This document shows, piece by piece, positions 1 through 7,382 of a DNA stretch of 64,000 nt. Position 1 is the first letter of the stretch, and the number at the start of each line of letters is the position of its first letter. The notes beneath the pieces are model-generated. The model ran no database searches, was not told where the DNA came from, and saw only the letters and a program-made list of their open reading frames with translations. The translations under genes were made by a program, and so were the position numbers. Origin of the DNA: Clostridium_AD estertheticum_D (GTDB taxonomy: Bacteria > Bacillota > Clostridia > Clostridiales > Clostridiaceae); assembly GCF_018861295.1 (NCBI RefSeq), contig NZ_JAHLDM010000011.1:62001-126000 (forward strand). The letters are read 5' to 3'.

Positions 1-38
1 CTTTTTGCTGCGCCTCTATGTGTTTTCATTTTAGGCAT
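1..38 (-). CDS. rpmI: 50S ribosomal protein L35 (5' end only)
   Basis: The first twelve codons read MPKMKTHRGAAK, the invariant start of bacterial L35; the rest lies outside the window. It follows infC by 19 bases with a GAGGAGGAATTTTAC ribosome site, giving the usual infC-rpmI(-rplT) order. L35 is a structural protein of the large ribosomal subunit. Expression is expected to follow infC under the upstream leader. Partial because of the window edge, not broken. Confidence 0.93.
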   Translation of the reverse strand, partial: MPKMKTHRGAAK

Positions 39-57
39 GTAAAATTCCTCCTCTCGG

Positions 58-576
58 TTATGCTTTTTTGGGAGCTAAAATCATTATCATATTTCTTCCC
101 TCTTGTCTCGCTGGTTTTTCAACAATATAAACATCACCGATTTTTTCTACAAAAGATCTTAATATCTTATGCCCCGCTTTTGAATTTTCAATTTCTCTTC
201 CTCTAAATCTTACAGTTATCTTTACTTTGTCTTCATCTAATAAGAACTTTTTAGCATTGCTAGCCTTAATAGAAATATCATGGTCTTGTATTGTTGCACT
301 CAATCGTATTTCTTTAAGAGTTACAACCTTTTGTTTCTTTTTAGCTTCTTTTTCTTTCTTTTGTTTTTCATATTCAAATTTACCAATATCCATTATTCTG
401 CATACTGGTGGTTTTGCAGTTGGTGATATCATAACAAGGTCTAAGTCACTATCTTCTGCAAGCTTTATTGCATCTTTAGTGTCCAAAATACCAAGTGCAG
501 AACCATCTGCTGCAATAACTCTTATTTCTTTATCTCTTATTTCTTCATTCATCATAAAATTTTTGTTTTTACTAAT
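58..576 (-). CDS. infC: Translation initiation factor IF-3
   Basis: IF-3 binds the 30S subunit, prevents premature 50S joining and proofreads the start codon. The N-terminal domain (NEEIRDKEIRVI, residues about 9-75), a lysine-rich linker and the C-terminal domain (RFRGREI, ending MIMILAPKKA) are all present. I place the start at an ATT codon at 576, eight bases after AGGAGG. The frame is open to a GTG at 585, but that GTG is the end of the Shine-Dalgarno itself. The resulting SKNKNFMMNEEIR matches the family's usual ISKDFIINEQIR beginning. A non-AUG start discriminated against by IF-3 is the classical infC autoregulation. Cotranscribed with rpmI. Confidence 0.95.
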   Translation of the reverse strand: MSKNKNFMMNEEIRDKEIRVIAADGSALGILDTKDAIKLAEDSDLDLVMISPTAKPPVCRIMDIGKFEYEKQKKEKEAKKKQKVVTLKEIRLSATIQDHDISIKASNAKKFLLDEDKVKITVRFRGREIENSKAGHKILRSFVEKIGDVYIVEKPARQEGRNMIMILAPKKA

Positions 577-584
577 AATTTTCA

Positions 585-790
585 CCTCCTAGGTGTACTT
601 GCTTAAATTTTTTATATTATTCAATAATAAAAAGGACGGCATAAATGCCGTCCTTAATAGTAACAATTTAAATTACTAATCAACCTAACTAGCTATGCTG
701 TAAGGTGAGAGACGGCTGTCTCTTCTTGTTAAAATAATTCTATTATATAAAATATTATTTCAAAATATTTATTTATATTTCATTCACAAC
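585..790 (-). ncRNA. infC operon leader, L20-type attenuator
   Basis: About 205 bases of untranslated leader lie between a strong promoter and infC. It contains a GAGACAGCCGTCTCTC hairpin, then CACCTTACAGCATAGCT, and ends in a GGACGGCAT/ATGCCGTCC stem followed by a T run (about 627-650), which is an intrinsic terminator ahead of the coding region. That arrangement fits the L20 leader known upstream of infC-rpmI-rplT in Firmicutes, where ribosomal protein L20 promotes termination. Family assignment is from layout and sequence memory, not a covariance search. Confidence 0.7.
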
Positions 791-797
791 AATTTAT

Positions 798-826
798 ACT
801 ATACTATAATATTGTTTAATTGTCAA
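798..826 (-). promoter_or_regulatory. Sigma-A promoter of infC operon
   Basis: On the minus strand TTGACA (821-826) and TATAGT (798-803) are separated by exactly 17 bases. The predicted transcript starts near 790 and enters the leader. It lies downstream of the ytxC-like gene, so infC has its own promoter. Confidence 0.75.
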
Positions 827-918
827 CTATAATTTATCCATTATTTAATTGTTTATACTGATATGGTTTAATTGTTTCACACATATACAACCTTTTTTGC
901 TATAATATCATAATTACC

Positions 919-1818
919 TCATACTAACACTCCATTTTTAATCTTCTCACATTCAATACACGTATCACAATAATAAACTTTATCTGTAAAAACCTTGCTT
1001 ATCGTTTCAATTAACTCCTTATTTTTACAATGCTGGACGCAGTGTATAATCACTTTCTTAGGAGCACTAGATATCATAGTGCTAATTATAAGTTCTTCTT
1101 GGTTTTCTATTGAATCAAATTTAACATCCGGTAACTCATCCATCATACTTTCCACTAAATCATTGCCTTCTTTATCTCTTAAATAATAATTGCCATCTTT
1201 TTCAATTAGAATATTAACTTCATCTACCTTACTCTCCTGAATATCAACGAAGTATTTAAGAAGTTTTATAAACTCATTATATTCTTTTTCTACCATATAT
1301 TCTTCTACAATTTTATCAACTATACTCTCTAGGTCCGCATTTAGTTCTTTTGACCTGAATGTTAAAAATCCACTTATATTAATTTCATTATTTTCTTCTA
1401 TACATTTTGTTATTTTATCAATGATAACATTTTTTCTATTTATACAATATACCATATTAGGACCAGATATTTCCCCCTCATTAAACAATGCTTTTTGTAT
1501 CCTAGGTTTAACTTGTTTTATTTCATCATATTGTAGAAAAAAATATGTTTCAGTAAGGAAATCATTTATTCCTTTTTTACAAAACTCGGTTGTTACTATT
1601 TTATATAACATATTTGCAACATTCAAATTAAATGCTTTGATGTTACTATAACTTATATTGTCATCACTACAAAAGAACTTAATAAAATGCATATCTTCTA
1701 CTATGCTTTCAGATACACCTAAAATTGTTTTTTTATACTCAAAACATTTTTTTATCACATTTATCTCGTCAATAATGTATTCCATACTCCTATTATATAC
1801 AACGGTTAATAAAAGCAT
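919..1818 (-). CDS. ytxC: YtxC-like sporulation protein
   Basis: About 299 aa. It resembles the putative sporulation protein YtxC of clostridia, which commonly sits close to the thrS-infC region, and that position supports the call. No catalytic motif or signal peptide is visible. The protein is mostly charged and helical and ends in a cluster of cysteines (residues near YYCDTCIECEKI). The frame is open further upstream, but the start at 1818 (MLLLTVVYNR) is preceded by GGGAGTGTGCGAA, whereas the earlier ATG has no ribosome site. In many clostridia thrS lies between ytxC and infC; here it does not. The biochemical function is unknown. Confidence 0.7.
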   Translation of the reverse strand: MLLLTVVYNRSMEYIIDEINVIKKCFEYKKTILGVSESIVEDMHFIKFFCSDDNISYSNIKAFNLNVANMLYKIVTTEFCKKGINDFLTETYFFLQYDEIKQVKPRIQKALFNEGEISGPNMVYCINRKNVIIDKITKCIEENNEINISGFLTFRSKELNADLESIVDKIVEEYMVEKEYNEFIKLLKYFVDIQESKVDEVNILIEKDGNYYLRDKEGNDLVESMMDELPDVKFDSIENQEELIISTMISSAPKKVIIHCVQHCKNKELIETISKVFTDKVYYCDTCIECEKIKNGVLV

Positions 1819-1967
1819 TTCGCACACTCCCTTCTTATTACGGTAGTATGTGTGTAATATTAATGTATATGCAAAATAAATTAAACAATTATCGACATAT
1901 TGCAATTCATAATAACTTTGTGTTATAAAATAAATATAATAAAATATATATTAAATAGGAGTTCATA

Positions 1968-2663
1968 ATGAAAAACGTTATCGTAGATTTTAGAATTCAT
2001 AATGATGAAAAAAAATGTTTAATTTCTAAAGGGTATAACTTGCTTATTTGCCCTCCGAGTAATCTTTTATATGATGCTGTATGTGGTCACCCCGATATGC
2101 TTTTGCACATTTGCGGAAATACTATTGTAGTACATAAAGATATGAATAGTGACTTTATACAGAGCCTAGTTTTACAAAATTACAAAGTTTATAAATCAAA
2201 ATCAGCTTTACAAACAAAATATCCTTATAATATATGTCTAAATTCGTTAAGCATACGCAATCTTTTCGTTCACTCCATTAATTTTACTGATGAGAATCTT
2301 TTATTGGTTACAAAAGATAAAAAATTAATAAATGTAAAGCAAGGTTATACAAAATGTTCTACTTGCATTGTAAATGATCATGCAATTATAACTAGTGATG
2401 TTACTATTGCCAAAGCTCTAAACCTTGAAAAGATAGATGTATTATTAATTCCTCCCGGTGATATTCTTCTTCCAGGGCTTAATTACGGTTTTATCGGTGG
2501 CGCAACCGGTCTTATCGAAGATAATGTTTTAGCTTTTTATGGTCACTTAGATTATTATTTATACGGAAAAGAGGTATTGGCTTTTTTAAATAAACACAAG
2601 GTAGAACCTGTGTTTTTAAGAGATGGCAAGCTCGTTGATCGTGGTAGTATTTTTAGGATTTAA
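1968..2663 (+). CDS. DUF6873-type GME-fold protein, unknown function
   Basis: 231 aa, soluble, no signal peptide. The sequence has the look of clostridial proteins annotated as a DUF6873 GME (guanidino-group-modifying enzyme) fold. It has an early CGHPDM segment, a middle YTKCSTCIVNDHAIIT strand pair, a glycine-rich GLNYGFIGGATGLI segment and a YGHLDYY segment near the C terminus. GME-fold families include amidinotransferases and arginine deiminases, but I cannot identify a complete catalytic triad, so no reaction is proposed. AGGAGTTCATA precedes the ATG. It is transcribed alone, divergent from ytxC and convergent with lepB. Confidence 0.6.
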   Translation: MKNVIVDFRIHNDEKKCLISKGYNLLICPPSNLLYDAVCGHPDMLLHICGNTIVVHKDMNSDFIQSLVLQNYKVYKSKSALQTKYPYNICLNSLSIRNLFVHSINFTDENLLLVTKDKKLINVKQGYTKCSTCIVNDHAIITSDVTIAKALNLEKIDVLLIPPGDILLPGLNYGFIGGATGLIEDNVLAFYGHLDYYLYGKEVLAFLNKHKVEPVFLRDGKLVDRGSIFRI

Positions 2664-2680
2664 TAAAAAATAAAAGTGCA

Positions 2681-2747
2681 TCCGTAAGAACTTTCTCCTG
2701 CACCGCTCCAAATAAGAGCTTAAAACGTGAAATCCCATTAAATAATT
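2681..2747 (+). repeat. Dispersed repeat of about 70 bp, copy 1
   Basis: Shares AGAACTTTCTCCTGCA-like, AAATAAGAG and AAACGTGAAA blocks, in the same order and spacing, with the minus strand of 9083-9155. Both copies lie between two convergent genes. A short GTGCA/TGCAC hairpin (2677-2703) is included. Function unknown; a 3'-end or terminator-associated element is possible. Confidence 0.6.
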
Positions 2748-3287
2748 CTAATGATTAAGAGCATCATTACCGATTACAAATTTCCCAAATCTTTTAAATG
2801 GGTATGTAATAAACTGTGCTTTCCCTTTTATATCCTTCCCATCTATATATGGATTTTCCCATTTTCTAGCATCCAATGAACTCGCTCTATTATCACCGAA
2901 AAACAAATATTTATTTTCTGGAACTTTAAATTTTATATCTAAATCTTCCTTATTTACTACATATGGCTGAGCGATTTCACTTCCATTTATAAATACACGC
3001 CCTTTATCTTTTACAACAACTTCGTCTCCAGGAAGCCCTATTAATCTCTTTATCATTACCTCTTTTAGTTCATCAGATTTGAAAACTATTATATCTCCAC
3101 TTTTCAATTTCGCTTTATTATAAACTTTTGTAACAAGAATTCTATCTCCTACCTTTATAGTTGGATACATTGATCCCGATGGAACCTTAACTTGAAAAAA
3201 TAGTAGGTTATTTATTAAAACAACCAAAATTATTACTGAAAGTATTGGTAATAGCCAGTCTTTGATAATATTTTTTAAACTCTTCAT
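2748..3287 (-). CDS. lepB: Signal peptidase I
   Basis: 179 aa membrane-anchored serine protease that removes signal peptides from exported proteins. One N-terminal transmembrane segment (about residues 11-31) is followed by the catalytic serine in PSGSMYPT (Ser39) and the catalytic lysine in MIKRLIGLPGD (Lys80). The box E region reads GDNRASSLDARKW, with alanine where the family often has the second serine of DSR. Length is typical of Gram-positive SipS-type enzymes. It lies 22 bases after a small membrane protein gene that overlaps an ECF sigma gene, suggesting the three are cotranscribed and that this may be a dedicated rather than housekeeping peptidase. Confidence 0.93.
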   Translation of the reverse strand: MKSLKNIIKDWLLPILSVIILVVLINNLLFFQVKVPSGSMYPTIKVGDRILVTKVYNKAKLKSGDIIVFKSDELKEVMIKRLIGLPGDEVVVKDKGRVFINGSEIAQPYVVNKEDLDIKFKVPENKYLFFGDNRASSLDARKWENPYIDGKDIKGKAQFITYPFKRFGKFVIGNDALNH

Positions 3288-3309
3288 TAATTTAACCCCC
3301 TTGTAAATA

Positions 3310-3549
3310 TTAGTTTGTAATAATTGGAGTGAAAACAGTCATATATATGTATAACAAAATCCATAATTGAATCGCTAATTTAAAAATCTTTTCAGGAATC
3401 CAAGAAAGACGAGATAAATAACAAAAGCTGCCTTGATATGAATTATAACAAAGTTTATGATATATTCTTTCTTTTGTTCCCTCCGGTGGATCAATTTGTA
3501 CATTTATCGATTTAAACATTTTTTTAAAAATCTCATCCTCTTTTATCAT
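3310..3549 (-). CDS. Small membrane protein next to ECF sigma, possible anti-sigma
   Basis: 79 aa: a soluble N-terminal half of about 50 residues and one hydrophobic segment near the C terminus (IFKLAIQLWILLYIYMTV). I chose the ATG at 3549, which sits seven bases after AAGGGG, over the in-frame ATG at 3558, which abuts that site. The gene overlaps the 3' end of the upstream ECF sigma gene, the normal position for a membrane anti-sigma factor. No zinc-binding HXXXCXXC signature or named domain is visible, so the anti-sigma role is inferred from position and topology only. Confidence 0.55.
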   Translation of the reverse strand: MIKEDEIFKKMFKSINVQIDPPEGTKERIYHKLCYNSYQGSFCYLSRLSWIPEKIFKLAIQLWILLYIYMTVFTPIITN

Positions 3550-4093
3550 ATAATTCATCCCCTTCTATCATGTTATATTCTTTTTTAAAACTGATTTTCG
3601 CTCTTTGTAATATGCCATCAATAGATTTTGGAGTTTTGCATAAGTATTTTGAAATATCTTTTACACTATAGTCATCTATATATTTGAGAATAAGAACATA
3701 TTTATAAATAGGCTTTAATTTATTTAAGGTTTCTAAAATCACCTTTCTAGTTTCCAAATTGATAACCATAAATTCAACATCTTGGTTATCTACTAGATAA
3801 TTCAGTTCTTCTGCATAATTAGGCCCCTCCTTCCTAATATTATCTCTATAATAATTCATTATTTTATTTTTTGCTATTCCACAAAGCCAAGTTTTATATG
3901 AACTTGTAGCTTTGTAGTTTATAAGTCCTTTCATAGCACTGATAAATATCTCTTGAACTATGTCTTCAGTAGCTTCCTTGTTTGCTGCTAATCTTAAAAA
4001 CACAAAAGAATAAACATAATTAAAATTTTTTTCATATATTTCCTTAAAATTTTCTTTATTCATTTTAAAAATATTTTTTATCATTTTTTCCAC
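3533..4093 (-). CDS. ECF-type RNA polymerase sigma factor
   Basis: 186 aa with the two-domain ECF layout. Sigma region 2 spans about residues 15-85, including EDIVQEIFISAMKGL and a WLCGIAKNKIMNYYRDN recognition segment. Region 4 is a helix-turn-helix near residues 130-175 (VKDISKYLCKTPKSIDGILQRAK). It would direct RNA polymerase to alternative promoters. The first gene of a tight group with a small membrane protein (overlapping) and signal peptidase I, so it probably responds to an envelope or secretion signal. The ATG at 4093 has no strong ribosome site; an internal ATG at 4081 is possible. Confidence 0.88.
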   Translation of the reverse strand: MEKMIKNIFKMNKENFKEIYEKNFNYVYSFVFLRLAANKEATEDIVQEIFISAMKGLINYKATSSYKTWLCGIAKNKIMNYYRDNIRKEGPNYAEELNYLVDNQDVEFMVINLETRKVILETLNKLKPIYKYVLILKYIDDYSVKDISKYLCKTPKSIDGILQRAKISFKKEYNMIEGDELYDKRG

Positions 4094-4249
4094 CTAACTA
4101 CTTTTAATGCTAAAGTATATTTTCTATAACTATTCTTAATTTACCATATTTTCAAGTCCTTTCATATCTTTAGTAACATAAAAAGAGGAAATCCCCCGAA
4201 AAAGATTAATAATATAATAAAAAATCTACAATACTTTCACATTCTATTT

Positions 4250-4308
4250 TTATAAAATAAAAAAAGTAGCCTATCTACTGAAATATCAGTATCTAGACTA
4301 CTTTTTAA
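4250..4308 (-). terminator. Terminator of the tRNA cluster
   Basis: Downstream of tRNA-Cys the minus strand forms AAAAAGTAG ... CTACTTTTTT with an inner TACTGA/TCAGTA pairing, followed by a T run. It closes the five-tRNA transcript. Confidence 0.7.
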
Positions 4309-4313
4309 TATTT

Positions 4314-4388
4314 TGGAGGCGCCACCCGGATTTGAACCGGGGAATAAAGGTTTTGCAGACCTTGACCTTACCGCTTGGCTATAGCGCC
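4314..4388 (-). tRNA. tRNA-Cys(GCA)
   Basis: Complete cloverleaf: acceptor GGCGCTA/TGGCGCC, anticodon loop CTGCAAA with GCA, T loop TTCAAAT, and a genomically encoded CCA end. Last of the five-tRNA cluster. Confidence 0.95.
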
Positions 4389-4411
4389 ATATTATGAAAC
4401 TTTGAAATAAT

Positions 4412-4486
4412 TGGAGCGGAAGACGAGATTCGAACTCGCGACGTCCACCTTGGCAAGGTGGCACTCTACCACTGAGCTACTTCCGC
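4412..4486 (-). tRNA. tRNA-Gly(GCC)
   Basis: Acceptor GCGGAAG pairs with CTTCCGC; the anticodon loop TTGCCAA carries GCC; T loop TTCGAAT; CCA is encoded. Third-to-last position in the minus-strand cluster Val-Asp-Phe-Gly-Cys is Phe, this is fourth. Confidence 0.95.
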
Positions 4487-4491
4487 AACAC

Positions 4492-4567
<76 letters not shown>

Positions 4568-4598
4568 ATAATGCTTTTTAAAATTTATTAAATTTTAA

Positions 4599-4675
4599 TG
4601 GCGACTCAAAAGGGACTCGGACCCTCGACCTCCGCCGTGACAGGGCGGCACTCTAACCAACTGAGCTATTGAGCC
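4599..4675 (-). tRNA. tRNA-Asp(GTC)
   Basis: Acceptor GGCTCAA/TTGAGTC, anticodon stem CCGCC/GGCGG with loop CTGTCAC giving GTC, and encoded GCCA end. Confidence 0.95.
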
Positions 4676-4680
4676 ATATG

Positions 4681-4757
4681 TGGTGGGAACAATAGGGTTC
4701 GAACCTATGACCCTCTGCTTGTAAGGCAGATGCTCTCCCAGCTGAGCTATGCTCCCA
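4681..4757 (-). tRNA. tRNA-Val(TAC)
   Basis: Acceptor TGGGAGC/GTTCCCA, anticodon loop CTTACAA with TAC, T stem ATAGG with loop TTCGAAC, encoded CCA. First tRNA of the cluster; only five bases from tRNA-Asp. Confidence 0.95.
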
Positions 4758-4943
4758 CATGTATTAATGCAACTACTATAGTCTACATCATTTCATAAAA
4801 CTTGTCAACAACTTTATGTGTTAATTGTTTTATATACTTGACTACTTACTACTTTGTCGATCATTACTTTACTATATTATAAAATTTCCTTGGAACTGTC
4901 AACCCCAAATATAGTCTATATCTATGATTATATCAATTAAAAT

Positions 4944-4985
4944 CGTAGATAATTGAATTTTCTCCATTTATCTACGATTTTCAAT
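4944..4985 (-). terminator. Terminator after hslO
   Basis: AAAATCGTAGATAA and TTATCTACGATTTT-type arms flank a loop of about 14 bases, with T-rich ends on both strands. It lies about 40 bases past the hslO stop and could stop transcription from either side. Confidence 0.65.
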
Positions 4986-5024
4986 ATATTTTCCTATATC
5001 ACCATTTAAAAACATAATTATTAT

Positions 5025-5906
5025 TTAAGACTTAGCCTCTTTAAGTAATTTCCCAATATCCTCATGATTAAACTCATAATTTTTGTTACAAAAATGACAT
5101 TTAAGTTCTTCTGTTTTATCATCGTTATATATTTCTTCTAAATCCTTTTTGCCTATACTTATTAATGCCCTCTCAACTCTTTCTCTAGAACAATCACATT
5201 TATACATTGGTTTAACCTCTTCATGTATTTTTAATTCCATATCTTCAAAAATAAATTCCAAAATTTCGCAAATGCTCATGCCTTTTGCTATAAAATCGGT
5301 TATAGATGGGATTTCTTCAAGTCTATATGTTATCATATCAGCCAAAAATTCATCGGCATCAGGCATCATTTGAATTATAAACCCTCCTGCAGCTTTAATA
5401 CTCATATCTGTGTCAACTAAAACACCTAATCCAACAGCAGATGGCGTTTGCTCTGAAACAGTAAAGTAATATGCTAAATCATCTCCAATTTCGCCTGTGC
5501 GTATTGGTACTTGACCTATGTATGGTTCCTTTAGCCCCATGTCTCTTATAACCCTTAAATAACCATCTTTCCCAACTGCGCCACCTACATCAAGTTTTCC
5601 TAGAGTATTTGCAGGTAAATCCACATTAGGATTTCCTATGTACCCTTTTACACTTGAATCAGCATGAGCTGTTACGATTACTCCCTTCGCTTCTCCCCCT
5701 CCATCAATTTGGAGTGTTAGACTATCTTTCTCAGACTTTAGAAGTGTGCCCATAAGTGTACCCGCTGTTAGCATTCTACCAAACGCCGCGGCTGCTGTAG
5801 GAGCACATTGATGCATAGTCACTCCCTCATTTACTAATTCCGTAGTTATTGCTGCAACTATTCTAACTTGACCTTCCTTTGCAGTAGCTCTAACTAATTT
5901 ATCCAT
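5025..5906 (-). CDS. hslO: Redox-regulated chaperone Hsp33
   Basis: 293 aa, the normal length for Hsp33, a cytoplasmic holdase chaperone activated by oxidation. The zinc-binding redox switch is intact near the C terminus: CDC at residues 237-239 and CHFC at 270-273, the CXC...CXXC pattern that releases zinc on disulfide formation. The N-terminal domain starts MDKLVRATAKEGQVRI and contains GLGVLVDTD. The ATG at 5906 is preceded by GGGAGGCTAGTAT. It lies 19 bases downstream of a methyltransferase gene and may be cotranscribed with it. Confidence 0.96.
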   Translation of the reverse strand: MDKLVRATAKEGQVRIVAAITTELVNEGVTMHQCAPTAAAAFGRMLTAGTLMGTLLKSEKDSLTLQIDGGGEAKGVIVTAHADSSVKGYIGNPNVDLPANTLGKLDVGGAVGKDGYLRVIRDMGLKEPYIGQVPIRTGEIGDDLAYYFTVSEQTPSAVGLGVLVDTDMSIKAAGGFIIQMMPDADEFLADMITYRLEEIPSITDFIAKGMSICEILEFIFEDMELKIHEEVKPMYKCDCSRERVERALISIGKKDLEEIYNDDKTEELKCHFCNKNYEFNHEDIGKLLKEAKS

Positions 5907-5925
5907 ATACTAGCCTCCCATAAAA

Positions 5926-6663
5926 TCATTTTTTTAGTACATAACATATTCTTTCTGTTTTATCATTTACTACTTTATCTTCATAACTATCCATTTTCTT
6001 AATTATTTTAAACCCAATTTCTTTTATAAGGCTTTCCACATATTCTTCTTTATAAGCCCTCTCTAAGTGCATCTCATCAAACCGCCTATATACTTGTCCT
6101 TCTTTAACAAAAAAGGTTAAATTCATTTCCACTATATCATTTTCTAAATAATTTTCCCAAATATATACTACATCATCACTATCGTAATTATAAATATTAT
6201 TGCCGAGCACCGTAGTCAGCTTATAATAAGAGTTAAGATCAAAAATAAATAACCCATCATTTTGTAATAAATTATAAACTCCTAATAAATATTTTTTAAA
6301 ATTTTCTTCTTCTAATATATAATTGCTAGAATCTAAACAACAAGTTATAAGATTAAACTTATTATTTAAATTAAGTAAACAAATATTTTGACATACAAAT
6401 TTTGCTTTTATAAGTTCTTCCCTCATTTTTTTCTCTGCTTGGCTTAACATATCACTAGATAAATCGACTGCCCATATGTTTTTAAATGAATTTGCAATTT
6501 CTATAGTAAGATTTCCTGTACCACAAGCTAAATCTAAATAACTCTCCATATTTAGGTCATATTCTTTGCAAATACATAATATGTTAGCTGCCCATTTTTT
6601 ATAATCAATATCAGCATTGATTAATTCATCATATATGCGAGCAAACTCTTTATAACAGTCCAT
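5926..6663 (-). CDS. Class I SAM-dependent methyltransferase
   Basis: 245 aa. Motif I of Rossmann-fold methyltransferases is clear at about residues 43-51 (LDLACGTGN), followed by AVDLSSDML as the acidic motif II and a post-motif NLITCCLDSSNYI segment. The substrate cannot be read from the sequence; close clostridial relatives are annotated only as class I methyltransferases. The start at 6663 follows AAAGGGGAAATGTTAAT. Immediately upstream of hslO, with 19 bases between them. Confidence 0.85.
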   Translation of the reverse strand: MDCYKEFARIYDELINADIDYKKWAANILCICKEYDLNMESYLDLACGTGNLTIEIANSFKNIWAVDLSSDMLSQAEKKMREELIKAKFVCQNICLLNLNNKFNLITCCLDSSNYILEEENFKKYLLGVYNLLQNDGLFIFDLNSYYKLTTVLGNNIYNYDSDDVVYIWENYLENDIVEMNLTFFVKEGQVYRRFDEMHLERAYKEEYVESLIKEIGFKIIKKMDSYEDKVVNDKTERICYVLKK

Positions 6664-6767
6664 ATTAACATTTCCCCTTTTCCAAAACTTCTTCTTTAAA
6701 ACTATATTGGTATATAATATACTACCCTATACACCAAATATTGTCCAAAGTATTTTATTAAATACCC

Positions 6768-7007
6768 TTAAAAATCTTTGTTTTTAGGTAAATTTATACT
6801 CTTTTTTCTTTTTGTCATTAATCCTCCAATTCTACCTGTTTCTTCTGCTGTTAATCCACTCCAACCACATTCATGTATTTTACTAGTTAACCCTAATTCT
6901 TCTGCTATTTCATATTTTAACGTCTCTCTAAGCATTTCATTCTTAGTTAACTCTTTATTTGTTTTTAATTTAGCTTTTATAACTTTTTTTAAAGGTGTTT
7001 TTCCCAT
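6768..7007 (-). CDS. Alpha/beta-type small acid-soluble spore protein
   Basis: 79 aa. The C-terminal two thirds follow the alpha/beta SASP pattern: LKYEIAEELGL, which contains the region cut by the germination protease GPR, then GWSGLTAEETGRIGGLMTKRKK, corresponding to the conserved LTSRENGSVGGEMTKR block. These proteins coat spore DNA and protect it from UV and heat. The N terminus is unusually lysine-rich (TPLKKVIKAKLKTNKE) and there is a cysteine (HECGW), so this is a minor, SspF-like member rather than a major SASP. It is a single gene with a good GGGAGGTACATT ribosome site; expression should be forespore-specific (sigma G), though I cannot define the promoter. Confidence 0.85.
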   Translation of the reverse strand: MGKTPLKKVIKAKLKTNKELTKNEMLRETLKYEIAEELGLTSKIHECGWSGLTAEETGRIGGLMTKRKKSINLPKNKDF

Positions 7008-7382
7008 AATGTACCTCCCAATTGTAATTGTAATATATTATATTTTTTACAATTTAGAGGTTTTTTATTCATAACAGCTAAAAAAGTAAATATTATTTCT
7101 TTAAAAATATCTATTTTTATTTGTTAAAATGGGTGATTTTCATCTTTTTTAAAAAAAGTATATATATTTTCACATATGGGCTATATAATATAATAAAGAA
7201 AAATATTTTAGTGAGTATTCGTATCTTCTTCAAATTTATTATGAATTAACAAAACAAAATTATTTTTAAAACGAAATGTTTCACTAAAAGCGATCTAAAT
7301 TAATAGTTATATAGTAGTAAATATAAAATAGTTATATGGTTAATAATTATTATTTTCCATATAACTATGAGGAGGTAATCTT
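7008..7382. other. AT-rich intergenic region between SASP and dapA
   Basis: Contains the divergent promoters of the SASP gene and dapA. The only structure I can support is the hairpin ending just before the dapA ribosome site (listed separately) and partly repeated ATAGTTATAT segments around 7309-7338. No lysine riboswitch elements are recognisable. Confidence 0.5.
7328..7368 (+). promoter_or_regulatory. 12-bp hairpin directly before dapA ribosome site
   Basis: ATAGTTATATGG and CCATATAACTAT pair perfectly across a loop of 17 bases; the right arm ends at 7368 and GAGGAGG begins at 7369. In mRNA this stem would stack against the Shine-Dalgarno. It may stabilise the mRNA 5' end or influence ribosome loading; no ligand-binding core is visible. 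Confidence 0.5.

Noticed and set aside
227..592. 121-codon plus-strand frame over infC
   Set aside because: Antisense shadow of infC, with phenylalanine/serine-rich composition and no ribosome site.
4237..4464. 75-codon open frame on the minus strand over the tRNA cluster
   Set aside because: It lies across tRNA-Cys, part of tRNA-Gly and the terminator; the reading frame is incidental.
7008..7382. Lysine riboswitch upstream of dapA
   Set aside because: No L-box core sequences or multi-helix junction could be recognised; only a single hairpin is supported.
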